Source of the DNA: Acetobacteraceae bacterium
GTDB lineage: Bacteria; Pseudomonadota; Alphaproteobacteria; Acetobacterales; Acetobacteraceae
DNA: 64,000 bases
Assembly: GCA_030041375.1 (NCBI GenBank)
Contig: JASHOA010000009.1
Span: forward strand, 1-64,000
Reading direction: 5' to 3'
Shown here: positions 16,954 to 24,975 of the stretch, piece after piece
Numbering within the stretch: position 1 is the stretch's first letter
Layout of the letters: each line of letters starts with the position of its first letter
Program-made: the position numbers and the translations under genes
Notes under the pieces: generated by a model
Database searches by the model: none
Told to the model about the DNA's origin: nothing
The model's input: the letters and a program-made list of their open reading frames with translations, nothing else

Positions 16954-17634
16954 TCAGGCCGGGGCGAGGGCGAGATGCCTGGCGAAGAAGGCGACGGTGC
17001 GGTTCTTGGCGAGAATCGCGTCGTCGTGGCTGTAGCTTGCCCGGTCGTCGCAACCGAAGCCGTGCTGGGCCTTGGGGTAGGTGTAGATTTCGGCGTTCGG
17101 CTGCGCCTTCCTGATCAGCGCCACGTCGCTCATCGGGATCGAGGCGTCGGCCTCGCCGAAATGCATCTGCACGGGACAGTGGGCCTTCTCGTTGCGCATT
17201 GCGACGATACCGCCGCCGTACCAAGAGACGGCGGCGGAGAAGCGCTGCATGCGGGTGGCACCCATCCAGGCCACCGTGCCGCCGAAGCAATAGCCGACGA
17301 TGCCGACGCGGCGCTTGCCGTGCGCGGCGCAGGCGGCCTTGAGGTCGAGAATGATGTCGCGATCGGTGAGCCGGGCGCGGAGCGCGCGTCCACGGGCGAC
17401 ATCGTCGGCGCTGTAGGCGAGTTCGACGCCCGGTTCGACGCGGTCGAAGAGGGCGGGTGCGATGACGGCATAGCCGGTTTCGCCGGCCAGCGCTTCACAA
17501 ACCCGCCGGATGTGGGAGTTGACGCCGAAAATCTCCTGGATGACGACGAGCCCGATGGCAGCGTCCCCGGAGCCGGCGAAGTAGGCCGATGCGGTGTGGC
17601 CGTCCTCGGCGGTCAACTGGATTCTGGTTGGCAT
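16954..17634 (-). CDS. dienelactone hydrolase family protein
   Basis: 226-aa cytosolic alpha/beta hydrolase. The family triad is visible: Cys116 in GYCFGG, Asp163 in GEADASIP, His191 in AQHGFG. The conserved QEIFGVN near residue 33 is also there. Start at 17634 chosen because GGAGGAGAGG precedes it; the frame is open upstream but that part is Arg/Gly-rich and crosses the promoter of the divergent regulator. Likely hydrolyses lactones or related esters. No ring-cleavage genes are adjacent, so the substrate is open. Confidence 0.88.
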   Translation of the reverse strand: MPTRIQLTAEDGHTASAYFAGSGDAAIGLVVIQEIFGVNSHIRRVCEALAGETGYAVIAPALFDRVEPGVELAYSADDVARGRALRARLTDRDIILDLKAACAAHGKRRVGIVGYCFGGTVAWMGATRMQRFSAAVSWYGGGIVAMRNEKAHCPVQMHFGEADASIPMSDVALIRKAQPNAEIYTYPKAQHGFGCDDRASYSHDDAILAKNRTVAFFARHLALAPA

Positions 17635-17715
17635 CCTCTCCTCCGCGGGGTTGAGGGGGGCCAGAATGCGAACAACGGCGACTCCGTCAACCCGGCGGCA
17701 GAGGCTGGTTACTGG

Positions 17716-17735
17716 ACATAAGGATATCTTTATGT
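17716..17735. promoter_or_regulatory. SahR-type operator upstream of regulator-metH unit
   Basis: ACATAAGGATATCTTTATGT is a 20-bp palindrome with a single mismatched pair. It resembles the AT-rich ATAAAGATATcTTTAT-type motif described for the S-adenosylhomocysteine-responsive ArsR regulator SahR of Proteobacteria. It stands out in very GC-rich surroundings and ends 12 bp before the regulator's ATG, so it must overlap the promoter or start point. The regulator's own product is the natural ligand protein. No SAM/SAH riboswitch is seen here. Confidence 0.75.
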
Positions 17736-17747
17736 CACTGAACCGGT

Positions 17748-18677
17748 ATGGACCGCCTGCTCGCCGGCCTGCGCGCCGCCGCCGACCCGACCCGGCTCCG
17801 CCTGCTCGCCCTCGCCGCACGCGGGCCGTTCTGCGTCAGCGAGTTCACCGCCATCCTCGGGCAGTCCCAGCCACGGCTGTCGCGGCACCTCAGGCTGCTC
17901 TGCGAAGCGGGGCTCCTGGAGCGCTCGCGCGAGGGCGCGCACGCCTGGTTCACCCTGCCGGGAGGTGCGGCGGGGACGTTGGTGCGGGCGATCCTGGCGC
18001 GCCTGCCGGATGACGATCCGCTCGTGCAGGCGGACAAGCGCAAGGTTGTGCGGGTGCTGGCGGAGCGGGCGCGCATCGCCTCCGAGAGCTTTGCCAAGCA
18101 GGGGGCGGACTGGGACGAGATGCGGGCGCTTGGTCTGCCGGCCAGCGATGTATCCGAGGCCCTGCTGGCGCTGTTGCCAGAGGGGAGGCTGGGGCGGCTG
18201 ATCGATATCGGCACCGGCACCGGTGGCGCGCTCACGCTGTTCGCACCAAGGATTGCCGAAGGGCTCGGCATCGATGCGAGCCCGGCGATGCTGGCGCTGG
18301 CACGCACGCGCCTGGCGCGCGAGGGGCTTCAGCACTGCGCGGTCAAGCGTGCCGACATGTACCGGCTGCCGCTGCCCGACGGCGGGTTCGACGTGGCGAT
18401 CGTGCAGATGGTGCTGCACTACGCCGAGGACCCGGCGGAAGCGCTGATGGAGGCCGCCCGCGTTCTCTCTCCCGACGGGCGCCTCGTGGTCGTCGATCTG
18501 GCGCGGCACCGGCGGCAGAGGACGGCGGAGCGGCTGGCGCATCGCTGGCCCGGCTTCAGCGACGAAGAGATGGCGGGCTGGCTTTCGGCCGCCGGCCTCA
18601 AGCCAAGGCCCGCCACCACCGTTCCCGGCCCCATGCCGGTCAGGCTTTGGCCGGCGGTGCGCGAACTCGCCCATTGA
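17748..18677 (+). CDS. ArsR-family regulator fused to a SAM-binding methyltransferase domain (SahR-like)
   Basis: 309 aa. ArsR winged helix at about 1-75 (CVSEFTAILGQSQPRLSRHLRLLC is the recognition region), a helical linker, then a class I methyltransferase fold at about 145-270 with motif I LIDIGTGTGGAL, acidic loop GLGIDASPAM and DVAIVQMVLHYAEDP. This fusion next to metH or metF is the alphaproteobacterial form of SahR, which senses S-adenosylhomocysteine and controls the methionine/SAM cycle. It starts just after a strong operator and lies 11 bp upstream of metH. Whether the methyltransferase domain still catalyses or only binds SAH is not known. Confidence 0.85.
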   Translation: MDRLLAGLRAAADPTRLRLLALAARGPFCVSEFTAILGQSQPRLSRHLRLLCEAGLLERSREGAHAWFTLPGGAAGTLVRAILARLPDDDPLVQADKRKVVRVLAERARIASESFAKQGADWDEMRALGLPASDVSEALLALLPEGRLGRLIDIGTGTGGALTLFAPRIAEGLGIDASPAMLALARTRLAREGLQHCAVKRADMYRLPLPDGGFDVAIVQMVLHYAEDPAEALMEAARVLSPDGRLVVVDLARHRRQRTAERLAHRWPGFSDEEMAGWLSAAGLKPRPATTVPGPMPVRLWPAVRELAH

Positions 18678-18688
18678 CGGAGCAGAAG

Positions 18689-21600
18689 ATGCCCTCCCCT
18701 CCCCTTCTCGAACTGCTGTCGGAACGCGTGCTGCTCTGCGACGGTGCGATGGGTGCGCGGGTGCAGGGTCTGACGCTCGATCTCGAGCGCGACTTCTGGG
18801 GCAAGGAAAACTGCACCGACGTGCTCAATCTTTCGCGGCCCGACCTGGTGCGGGAGATCCATCGGAGCTATTTCGCGGCCGGTGCCGATGCGGTCGAGAC
18901 GAACACGTTCGGGGCCTCGCCGGTCACGCTCGGCGAGTTCGACCTTGCGGAGCGTGCGCAAGAGATCAACCGGATCGGCGCCGAGCTGGCGCGCGAGGCC
19001 GCGCTCGAGTTCGCCGACGGAAGGCCGCGCTATGTGATCGGCAGCGTCGGCCCGGGCACCAAGCTGCCGAGCCTTGGGCATATCGCCTACGATCCGCTGG
19101 AAGACGCGCTCTCGGTGCAGTGCCGCGGCCTGATCGAGGGCGGGGTCGATGCGATCCTGATCGAGACCTGCCAGGACCCGCTGCAGATCAAGGCCGCAGT
19201 CAACGGCGCCAGGCGGGCGCGCGCGGCGCTCGGGAAAGAGCTGCCGATCTTCGTGCAAGTCACTGTCGAGACCACGGGAAGCCTGCTGGTCGGTCCCGAC
19301 ATCGCGGCGGCGGCGACCATCATCCATGCCCTCGACGTGGCCATGATGGGTCTCAACTGCGCAACGGGACCGCAGGAGATGGCGGAGCATGTGCGCTGGC
19401 TCGGGCAGAACTGGCCGCGCCTTCTTTCGGTGCAGCCGAACGCCGGGCTGCCCGAGCTGGTGGACGGCAAGCCGCACTATCCGCTGCAACCGGCCGAGCT
19501 TGCGTCCTGGCTCGAGCGGTTCGTGGTCGAGGACGGGGTGAACATGGTCGGCGGCTGCTGCGGCACCGCGGAGGGACATATCGCCGCGCTCGATCAGATG
19601 CTGCGCCGCCTCGGCGAGCCGCGGCCGGTGCCGGTTCAGCGCCACGCGGTGTGGGTGCCGGCGGTGGCCAGCCTCTACAATCCGGTTCCGTTGCGCCAGG
19701 AGAACAGCTTCTTCTCGATCGGGGAACGCTGCAACGCCAACGGCTCGCGCCGCTTCCGTGCCGCCCAGGAGAAGAACGACTGGGACGGGGCGCTGGCGAT
19801 GGGCCGCGAGCAGATCGGCGAGGGATCGAACGCGCTCGACATCTGCACGGCCTTCGTCGGACGGGACGAAATGGCGGAGATGACCGCCGTGATCAGCCGC
19901 TTCAACGTTGGCGTCAATGCGCCGCTGGTGATCGATTCGACCGAGACCCCGGTGATCGAGCGCGCGCTCAAGCTCATCGGCGGCAAGCCGATCATCAATT
20001 CGATCAATTTCGAGGACGGCGAGCAGCGCGCGAAGGAGCGGCTCCTGCTCGCGCGCCGGTTCGGTGCGGGCGTCATCGCGCTCACGATCGATGAGGAGGG
20101 CATGGCGAAGACGCCCGAGCGCAAGCTCGCGATCGCCGAGAGGCTGGTCGATTTCGCCTGCAGCCGGCATCGGCTGCCGATCGCGGACCTGTTGATCGAC
20201 CCGCTCACGTTCACGATTGCGACGGGCAACGACGACGATCGCAAGCTCGGGCTCTGGACGATCGAGGGAATTCGCGCCATCCGCGAGGCATTCCCCGAGG
20301 TGCAGATCGTGCTCGGGCTCTCCAATATCAGCTTCGGGCTCAACCCGCCTGCCCGAGGCGTGCTGAATTCCGTGTTCCTGGACCACTGCCTCAAGGCGGG
20401 AATGACGGCGGCGATCGTGCATGTGAGCAAGCTCCGCCCGCTGCACGAGATTCCGCCTGCCGAGGTGGAGGCGGCGGAGGATCTCATCTTCGACCGCCGC
20501 CGCGAGGGATATGACCCGCTGGCGCGCCTGCTCGAACTGTTCACCGACCGCAAGGAAGAGGCGGCAGGGACAGAGAAGCGCGCCGAGACGGTCGAGGAGA
20601 GGCTGAAGGAGCGCATCGTCGCCGGCGACCGCAAGGGGTTGAGCGAGGACCTCGAGGCAGCGCTGAAGGTGCATGCGCCGCTCGACATCATCAACACCAT
20701 CCTGCTCGACGGGATGAAGGTGGTGGGGGACTTGTTCGGCGCCGGGCGGATGCAGCTTCCGTTCGTGTTGCAGAGTGCCGAGACCATGAAAGCCGCCGTC
20801 GCCTATCTGGAACCGTTCATGGAACGCGTGGAGGGTCAGGAGAAGGGGACGATCGTGCTTGGGACGGTCAAGGGCGACGTGCACGACATCGGCAAGAATC
20901 TCGTCGATATCATCCTGACCAACAACGGTTACCGGGTGGTCAATCTCGGCATCAAGGTGCCGCTCGCGGAGATGCTGGCGGCGGCGGAGCGGCATCGTGC
21001 ACATGCCATCGGGATGTCCGGCCTGCTCGTCAAATCGACGGTGGTGATGCGGGAGAATCTCGAGGAGATGACGCGCCAGGGGCTGGAGATCCCGGTGCTG
21101 CTGGGCGGGGCGGCGCTGACACGGAGCTATGTCGAGGAGGATTGCGCGGCGGCCTACGCGTGCGGGCGGGTGGCGTATGCGCGCGATGCCTTCGACGGGC
21201 TTTCGCTGATGGAGAAGGTGACCGGCAACGCCTTCGACGATTACCTGGCGGCGGTGGCGGCGCGGCGGAGCGGGCGGCGGCGCCACCAATCGCGCACGCT
21301 CGGCGTGGCCGATCCGCGCGCCTTCCGCCCCGTCGATATCGGCGAGGTGCAGGCGCGGCGGCGGCGGCTGGTGCCGGGAGAGGCCCCGCCGGTCCCGCCG
21401 TTCTGGGGCCCGCGCACGATCGAGGCGGCGCCACGCGCGCTCGTTCCTTTCATTAACGAAAGGAGTCTCTACCAGTTCCAGTGGGGATTCCGCAAACAGG
21501 GCCGCTCGCTCGAGGATTTCCTCGGCTGGGCGAGGCAGGAGCTGCGGCCGGTCCTCAAGCGCATGCTGGCGCTCTGCGAGCAGGAGAAGATCCTCGCCCC

Positions 21601-22174
21601 GCGCGCGGTCTATGGCTACTGGCAGGCGGCCGGCCAGGGCAACGATCTGATCCTGTTCGAGAGGGACGGGGTGACGGAACGATGCCGCTTCACCTTGCCG
21701 CGCCAGCCGCGCGAAGACGGCGAGTGCATCGCCGATTTCGTCCGCGATGTCGAGGATGGCGAGCGCGATGTGGTGGGTTTGCAGGTCGTCACGATGGGCC
21801 GACGTGCGTCCGCGTTCACCCGCGCCTGGTTCGAGGAGAACCGATACCAGGACTATCTTTTTCTGCACGGGCTCGCGGTGGAGATGGCCGAGGCGATGGC
21901 GGAATACGTGCACAAGCGGATCCGTGCGGAGCTGGGCTTCGCGGCCGAGGATGATCGCGAGATGGAGAAGATGCTGAGCCAGGGCTATCGCGGCAGCCGC
22001 TACTCCTTCGGCTATCCGGCCTGCCCGAAGCTCGATGACCAGGTGCCCCTGCTCAGCCTGCTCGATGCCGGGCGGATCGACGTCTCGCTTTCCGAGGAAT
22101 TCATGCTCGAGCCCGAGCAATCGACGAGCGCGCTGGTGATTCTCAATCCGCGAGCGAAGTATTTCACCGTGTAG
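18689..22174 (+). CDS. metH: cobalamin-dependent methionine synthase, full length
   Basis: 1161 aa. Domain order: homocysteine-binding (1-310) with zinc ligands Cys224 (GLNCATG), Cys290 and Cys291 (GGCCGT); pterin/methyl-THF-binding (about 345-610; GERCNANGSRRF and DVCTAFVGRDE-like segments); cobalamin cap and B12 domain (about 640-880) with His732 in DVHDIGKN as cobalt ligand; and the reactivation domain (about 900-1161), with the SAM-binding RGSRYSFGYPACP near the end. All functional residues are present, so the enzyme can use methyl-THF and be reactivated by SAM. It starts 11 bp after the SahR-like gene and is probably co-transcribed and repressed by it. No metF is adjacent. Confidence 0.97.
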   Translation: MPSPPLLELLSERVLLCDGAMGARVQGLTLDLERDFWGKENCTDVLNLSRPDLVREIHRSYFAAGADAVETNTFGASPVTLGEFDLAERAQEINRIGAELAREAALEFADGRPRYVIGSVGPGTKLPSLGHIAYDPLEDALSVQCRGLIEGGVDAILIETCQDPLQIKAAVNGARRARAALGKELPIFVQVTVETTGSLLVGPDIAAAATIIHALDVAMMGLNCATGPQEMAEHVRWLGQNWPRLLSVQPNAGLPELVDGKPHYPLQPAELASWLERFVVEDGVNMVGGCCGTAEGHIAALDQMLRRLGEPRPVPVQRHAVWVPAVASLYNPVPLRQENSFFSIGERCNANGSRRFRAAQEKNDWDGALAMGREQIGEGSNALDICTAFVGRDEMAEMTAVISRFNVGVNAPLVIDSTETPVIERALKLIGGKPIINSINFEDGEQRAKERLLLARRFGAGVIALTIDEEGMAKTPERKLAIAERLVDFACSRHRLPIADLLIDPLTFTIATGNDDDRKLGLWTIEGIRAIREAFPEVQIVLGLSNISFGLNPPARGVLNSVFLDHCLKAGMTAAIVHVSKLRPLHEIPPAEVEAAEDLIFDRRREGYDPLARLLELFTDRKEEAAGTEKRAETVEERLKERIVAGDRKGLSEDLEAALKVHAPLDIINTILLDGMKVVGDLFGAGRMQLPFVLQSAETMKAAVAYLEPFMERVEGQEKGTIVLGTVKGDVHDIGKNLVDIILTNNGYRVVNLGIKVPLAEMLAAAERHRAHAIGMSGLLVKSTVVMRENLEEMTRQGLEIPVLLGGAALTRSYVEEDCAAAYACGRVAYARDAFDGLSLMEKVTGNAFDDYLAAVAARRSGRRRHQSRTLGVADPRAFRPVDIGEVQARRRRLVPGEAPPVPPFWGPRTIEAAPRALVPFINERSLYQFQWGFRKQGRSLEDFLGWARQELRPVLKRMLALCEQEKILAPRAVYGYWQAAGQGNDLILFERDGVTERCRFTLPRQPREDGECIADFVRDVEDGERDVVGLQVVTMGRRASAFTRAWFEENRYQDYLFLHGLAVEMAEAMAEYVHKRIRAELGFAAEDDREMEKMLSQGYRGSRYSFGYPACPKLDDQVPLLSLLDAGRIDVSLSEEFMLEPEQSTSALVILNPRAKYFTV

Positions 22175-22394
22175 CCGGGGTTGAGGACGGGGAGGCGGGA
22201 AACGGAACCCGGGAGCAGCAAGCTCGGGAAGGCGTATGCCGATGAGCCCGAGCAGGGATGAGCGCAGCGGGATGAGCGGCGAGGCGGTGCGGCCGGCAGG
22301 CAAGATCACCAAAATGGAAGTTCCTTGCAGGCTGATCCCCCGGGCGATTATCCTCGGTTGTGACCCCGACAAGCGGGCGAGGAAAAACGGGAGG

Positions 22395-22685
22395 ATGGCC
22401 GTGAAGTATGTACTGCTCGGCACGCTGGATGCGACCTGGGCCGGCAAGCAGGCGGACCGGCTGAAAAAAGGCGAAGCCAAGCTCAAGGAACTTGGCATCG
22501 AGCTCGAGAGCATTCACTACACGCAGGGACGATACGACTTCGTCGATGTCGTCGATGCGCCGGATGCGGAGGCGATGCTGAGCTTCTCGGTCTGGTATGC
22601 CGGCCGGGGCTTCGGCCGCATCGAGAGCTTGCCTGCCTTCGAGCCGAAAGCCTTCGAGGCGGTGACGAAGAAGGCGGCGAAATAG
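22395..22685 (+). CDS. GYD-domain protein
   Basis: 96-aa small cytosolic protein of the GYD family: KYVLLGTLDATWAGKQADRL at the start, then the GRYDFV motif in the place of the G-x-Y-D signature, and a dimeric alpha/beta ferredoxin-like length. The start is uncertain: ATG 22395 directly abuts a GGGAGG sequence, while GTG 22401 would have ideal spacing and loses only two residues. It is 220 bp after metH, same strand. Family function is unknown; a trailing dispersed repeat may terminate it. Confidence 0.8.
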   Translation: MAVKYVLLGTLDATWAGKQADRLKKGEAKLKELGIELESIHYTQGRYDFVDVVDAPDAEAMLSFSVWYAGRGFGRIESLPAFEPKAFEAVTKKAAK

Positions 22686-22733
22686 GCCAGGCCACCAGAG
22701 CACGCTCTCTGCCGACCTCCGCCACCTCGATAC

Positions 22734-22837
22734 GAGACCGGTGTCGGGCTGACTGTGCAGCCCGACACCGGTCTCGCGCTTTATTCGAGCCCGCGATTCA
22801 CGCCCTCCGACGTTTCCGCCTCGGGCGATCGCGGGCT
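22734..22837 (+). repeat. dispersed two-hairpin repeat, copy D
   Basis: Best-preserved copy: hairpin 1 has perfectly complementary 18-base arms at 22734-22751 and 22758-22775 around a 6-base loop. Hairpin 2 begins in the AGCCCGCGAT at about 22788 and closes with ATCGCGGGCT at 22828-22837. It lies between the convergent GYD and hyuA genes. Confidence 0.88.
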
Positions 22838-22917
22838 AACCGCGAAGCCGGCCTCGAGAATCGCCGGTGTGACAGCCGTCGCGCACCTCGCTTGCCGGCG
22901 CTCTCAGGCTGCCGGGT

Positions 22918-24975
22918 TCATGGCCGCGTTTCGCATCGCGCCGGGCAGAGAGAGAGCCAGCCGCGATCGTCGAGGCGCGCGGAATCGTGCGGTCGGAGCA
23001 GGATCGTCGTGCCTGGCGATTCGATGAGTGCGGGGCCGGAAAGTTCCTGACCGGCACGAAGGGCGGCGAATTCGTAGACCGGAACGATTTGCGGCAGAGA
23101 AAGAACGATGCGGCGCTCCGCGACCGGAGACGCAGGCGGCCCGGCGGCCAGGCGGGCCGGTATCAGGTCGGGCAAAGCGCCGATCACCGACAGACGCAGA
23201 TTGACGGCGACGACCGACTCGTCGCGGAGCGCGTAGGTGTAGAGCGCTTCGTGGCGGTCGTGGAACCGCGCGGCGATGTCGGATTCGAGCATGGGCGAGG
23301 ACCAGTCGAGCCCGTCGAGCGGGACGGAGATTTCGAAGACCTGTTCGCCATAGCGCATGTCGGCGGAGCGGCGGAAGGAAAGCGGGCCGTCGAACCAGGC
23401 GAGCCTCTCCCGCCCCTCCTTTTCCATGGCGGCGAAATCGGCGGCGAGTTTTTCCGCTTCGATCCCGGCCGGGTCGAGCCTGGTGCGGGAAAGCTCGAGG
23501 CGAATGTCCGTGTGCAGCATTCCCCAGGCAGAGAGTACGGATGCGTCGAGCGGCAGGGCCACGGCAGCGATGCCGAGGGCAGAGGCGACGGCGGTTGCGT
23601 GCAGGCCGGCGGCACCTCCGAAGGCGAGCAGCGTGAAGGGCCTGGGATCGACACCGCGGCGGACCGTGGCGAGGCGGAGGCCGTCGGCCATGCGGGCGTT
23701 GACGAGGCGATGGATGCCCGCCGCGGTCTCTTCAAGGGAAAGGCCGAGCCGCGCGGCGAGCGGGGCAAGGGCGCGCTCGGCGGCGGCGAGATCGAGACGC
23801 TGGCGCCCGCCGAGAAAGTGTTCCGGGTCGATGAGGCCGAGCACGAGGTTCGCGTCGGTGAGCGTGGCGAGTCCGGCGCCCTTGCCGTAGCAGGCGGGCC
23901 CGGGGTCGGCCCCGGCGCTTTCCGGCCCGACCTGGAGGAGGCCGGAGGGGTCGATGCGGGCGATCGAGCCGCCGCCGGCACCAAGAGTGGCGATGTCGAG
24001 GGAGGGGAGCGCGATCCGCGCCTCGCCGAGACCACGCGGGACGGCAAGGCGGGGGCGGCCGTCCTGGATCAGGGCGATGTCGGTCGAGGTGCCGCCCATG
24101 TCGAAGGTGACGAGGGAGGGCCCGAGGCCGTGGCGGGAGAGTGCGGCGCCGGCCGCGACGCCGCCGGCAGGCCCGGAGAGGACCGTGCCGGCGGCGAGCC
24201 TGCCGGCTTCGGCGATATCGGCGAGGCCGCCATGGGAGAGCATGACGAGGAGGCTCCCCGAGAAGCCGGCGGCGACGAGCCGCTGTTCAAGGCGCGCGAG
24301 ATAATCGCGCACGATCGGGCCGACCGCGGCATTGGCAACGGCGGTGCAGAACCGATCGAACTCCTTGATTTCGGGCAGGACCTCGGCGGAGGCAGAGACA
24401 TAGGCGCCGGGCAGGCGGGCGCGGGCGCGGCTGGCCGCCTCGGCCTCATGGGCCGGGTTACGCCAGGAATGGAGGAAGCAGATGGCAAGCGCCTCTACCT
24501 CGGCGGCGGCGAGCCTCTCGAGGGCCGAATCGAGCGAGGCACGATCGAGCGGGATGGCGATGCTGCCGTCCGCGCGAATGCGTTCACGGACCGGGATGCG
24601 CAGGCTGCGCGGCACGAGCGGTGCCGGCGGGGGCAGGCGCAGATTGTAGCGTTCGGGCTTCAGCCCTTCGCGCATTTCGATCACGTCGCGATGGCCCTCG
24701 GTGGTGATGAGCCCGACGCGCGCGATCTTGCCTTCGATCAGCGCATTGGTGGCGATGGTGGTGCCGTGCAGGATCTGTTCGGTGGCGGCGAGCAGGTCGG
24801 AGAGCGAGAGATCGATTTCGGCGGCGGCAAGCGCGAGGGCGGCCAATACGCCCTCGGTCTGGTCGGCGGGCGTGGTGGGCGCCTTGGCGGTTGCGATCTG
24901 CCCGAGCGGCGCGGCCAACACGATGTCCGTAAAAGTGCCACCGACATCGATGCCGATGGCGAAAGAGCGGCTCAC
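22918..24975 (-). CDS. hyuA: hydantoinase/5-oxoprolinase subunit A
   Basis: 685 aa from a GTG overlapping the hyuB stop (GTGA). Hydantoinase_A N-domain with the phosphate-binding GIDVGGTFTDIV at residues 6-17, HGTTIATNALIEG at about 75, and the actin-like ATP site VTFDMGGTSTDIALI at about 280-295, followed by GAGGGSIARID and SAGADPGPACYG. These subunits couple ATP hydrolysis to ring opening of hydantoins, 5-oxoproline or, in related families, acetone carboxylation. No third subunit is present, so N-methylhydantoinase or oxoprolinase is more likely. The frame is open beyond the start into hyuB but in the wrong phase for that gene. Confidence 0.9.
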   Translation of the reverse strand: MSRSFAIGIDVGGTFTDIVLAAPLGQIATAKAPTTPADQTEGVLAALALAAAEIDLSLSDLLAATEQILHGTTIATNALIEGKIARVGLITTEGHRDVIEMREGLKPERYNLRLPPPAPLVPRSLRIPVRERIRADGSIAIPLDRASLDSALERLAAAEVEALAICFLHSWRNPAHEAEAASRARARLPGAYVSASAEVLPEIKEFDRFCTAVANAAVGPIVRDYLARLEQRLVAAGFSGSLLVMLSHGGLADIAEAGRLAAGTVLSGPAGGVAAGAALSRHGLGPSLVTFDMGGTSTDIALIQDGRPRLAVPRGLGEARIALPSLDIATLGAGGGSIARIDPSGLLQVGPESAGADPGPACYGKGAGLATLTDANLVLGLIDPEHFLGGRQRLDLAAAERALAPLAARLGLSLEETAAGIHRLVNARMADGLRLATVRRGVDPRPFTLLAFGGAAGLHATAVASALGIAAVALPLDASVLSAWGMLHTDIRLELSRTRLDPAGIEAEKLAADFAAMEKEGRERLAWFDGPLSFRRSADMRYGEQVFEISVPLDGLDWSSPMLESDIAARFHDRHEALYTYALRDESVVAVNLRLSVIGALPDLIPARLAAGPPASPVAERRIVLSLPQIVPVYEFAALRAGQELSGPALIESPGTTILLRPHDSARLDDRGWLSLCPARCETRP

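Noticed and set aside
17635-17747. SAM/SAH riboswitch before the metH unit
   Set aside because: Leader after the operator is only about 12 bases; protein-operator control explains the region better.
18419-22513. 1364-codon open frame on minus opposite metH
   Set aside because: Complete complement of a clear metH; product is low-complexity Arg/Leu/His and spans into neighbouring genes.
22755-23027. short frames sharing the peptide PDTGLALY-SPRFTPSD near 857-1165, 7455-8123 and 22755-23027
   Set aside because: The shared peptide is an artefact of the dispersed hairpin repeat, not a protein family.
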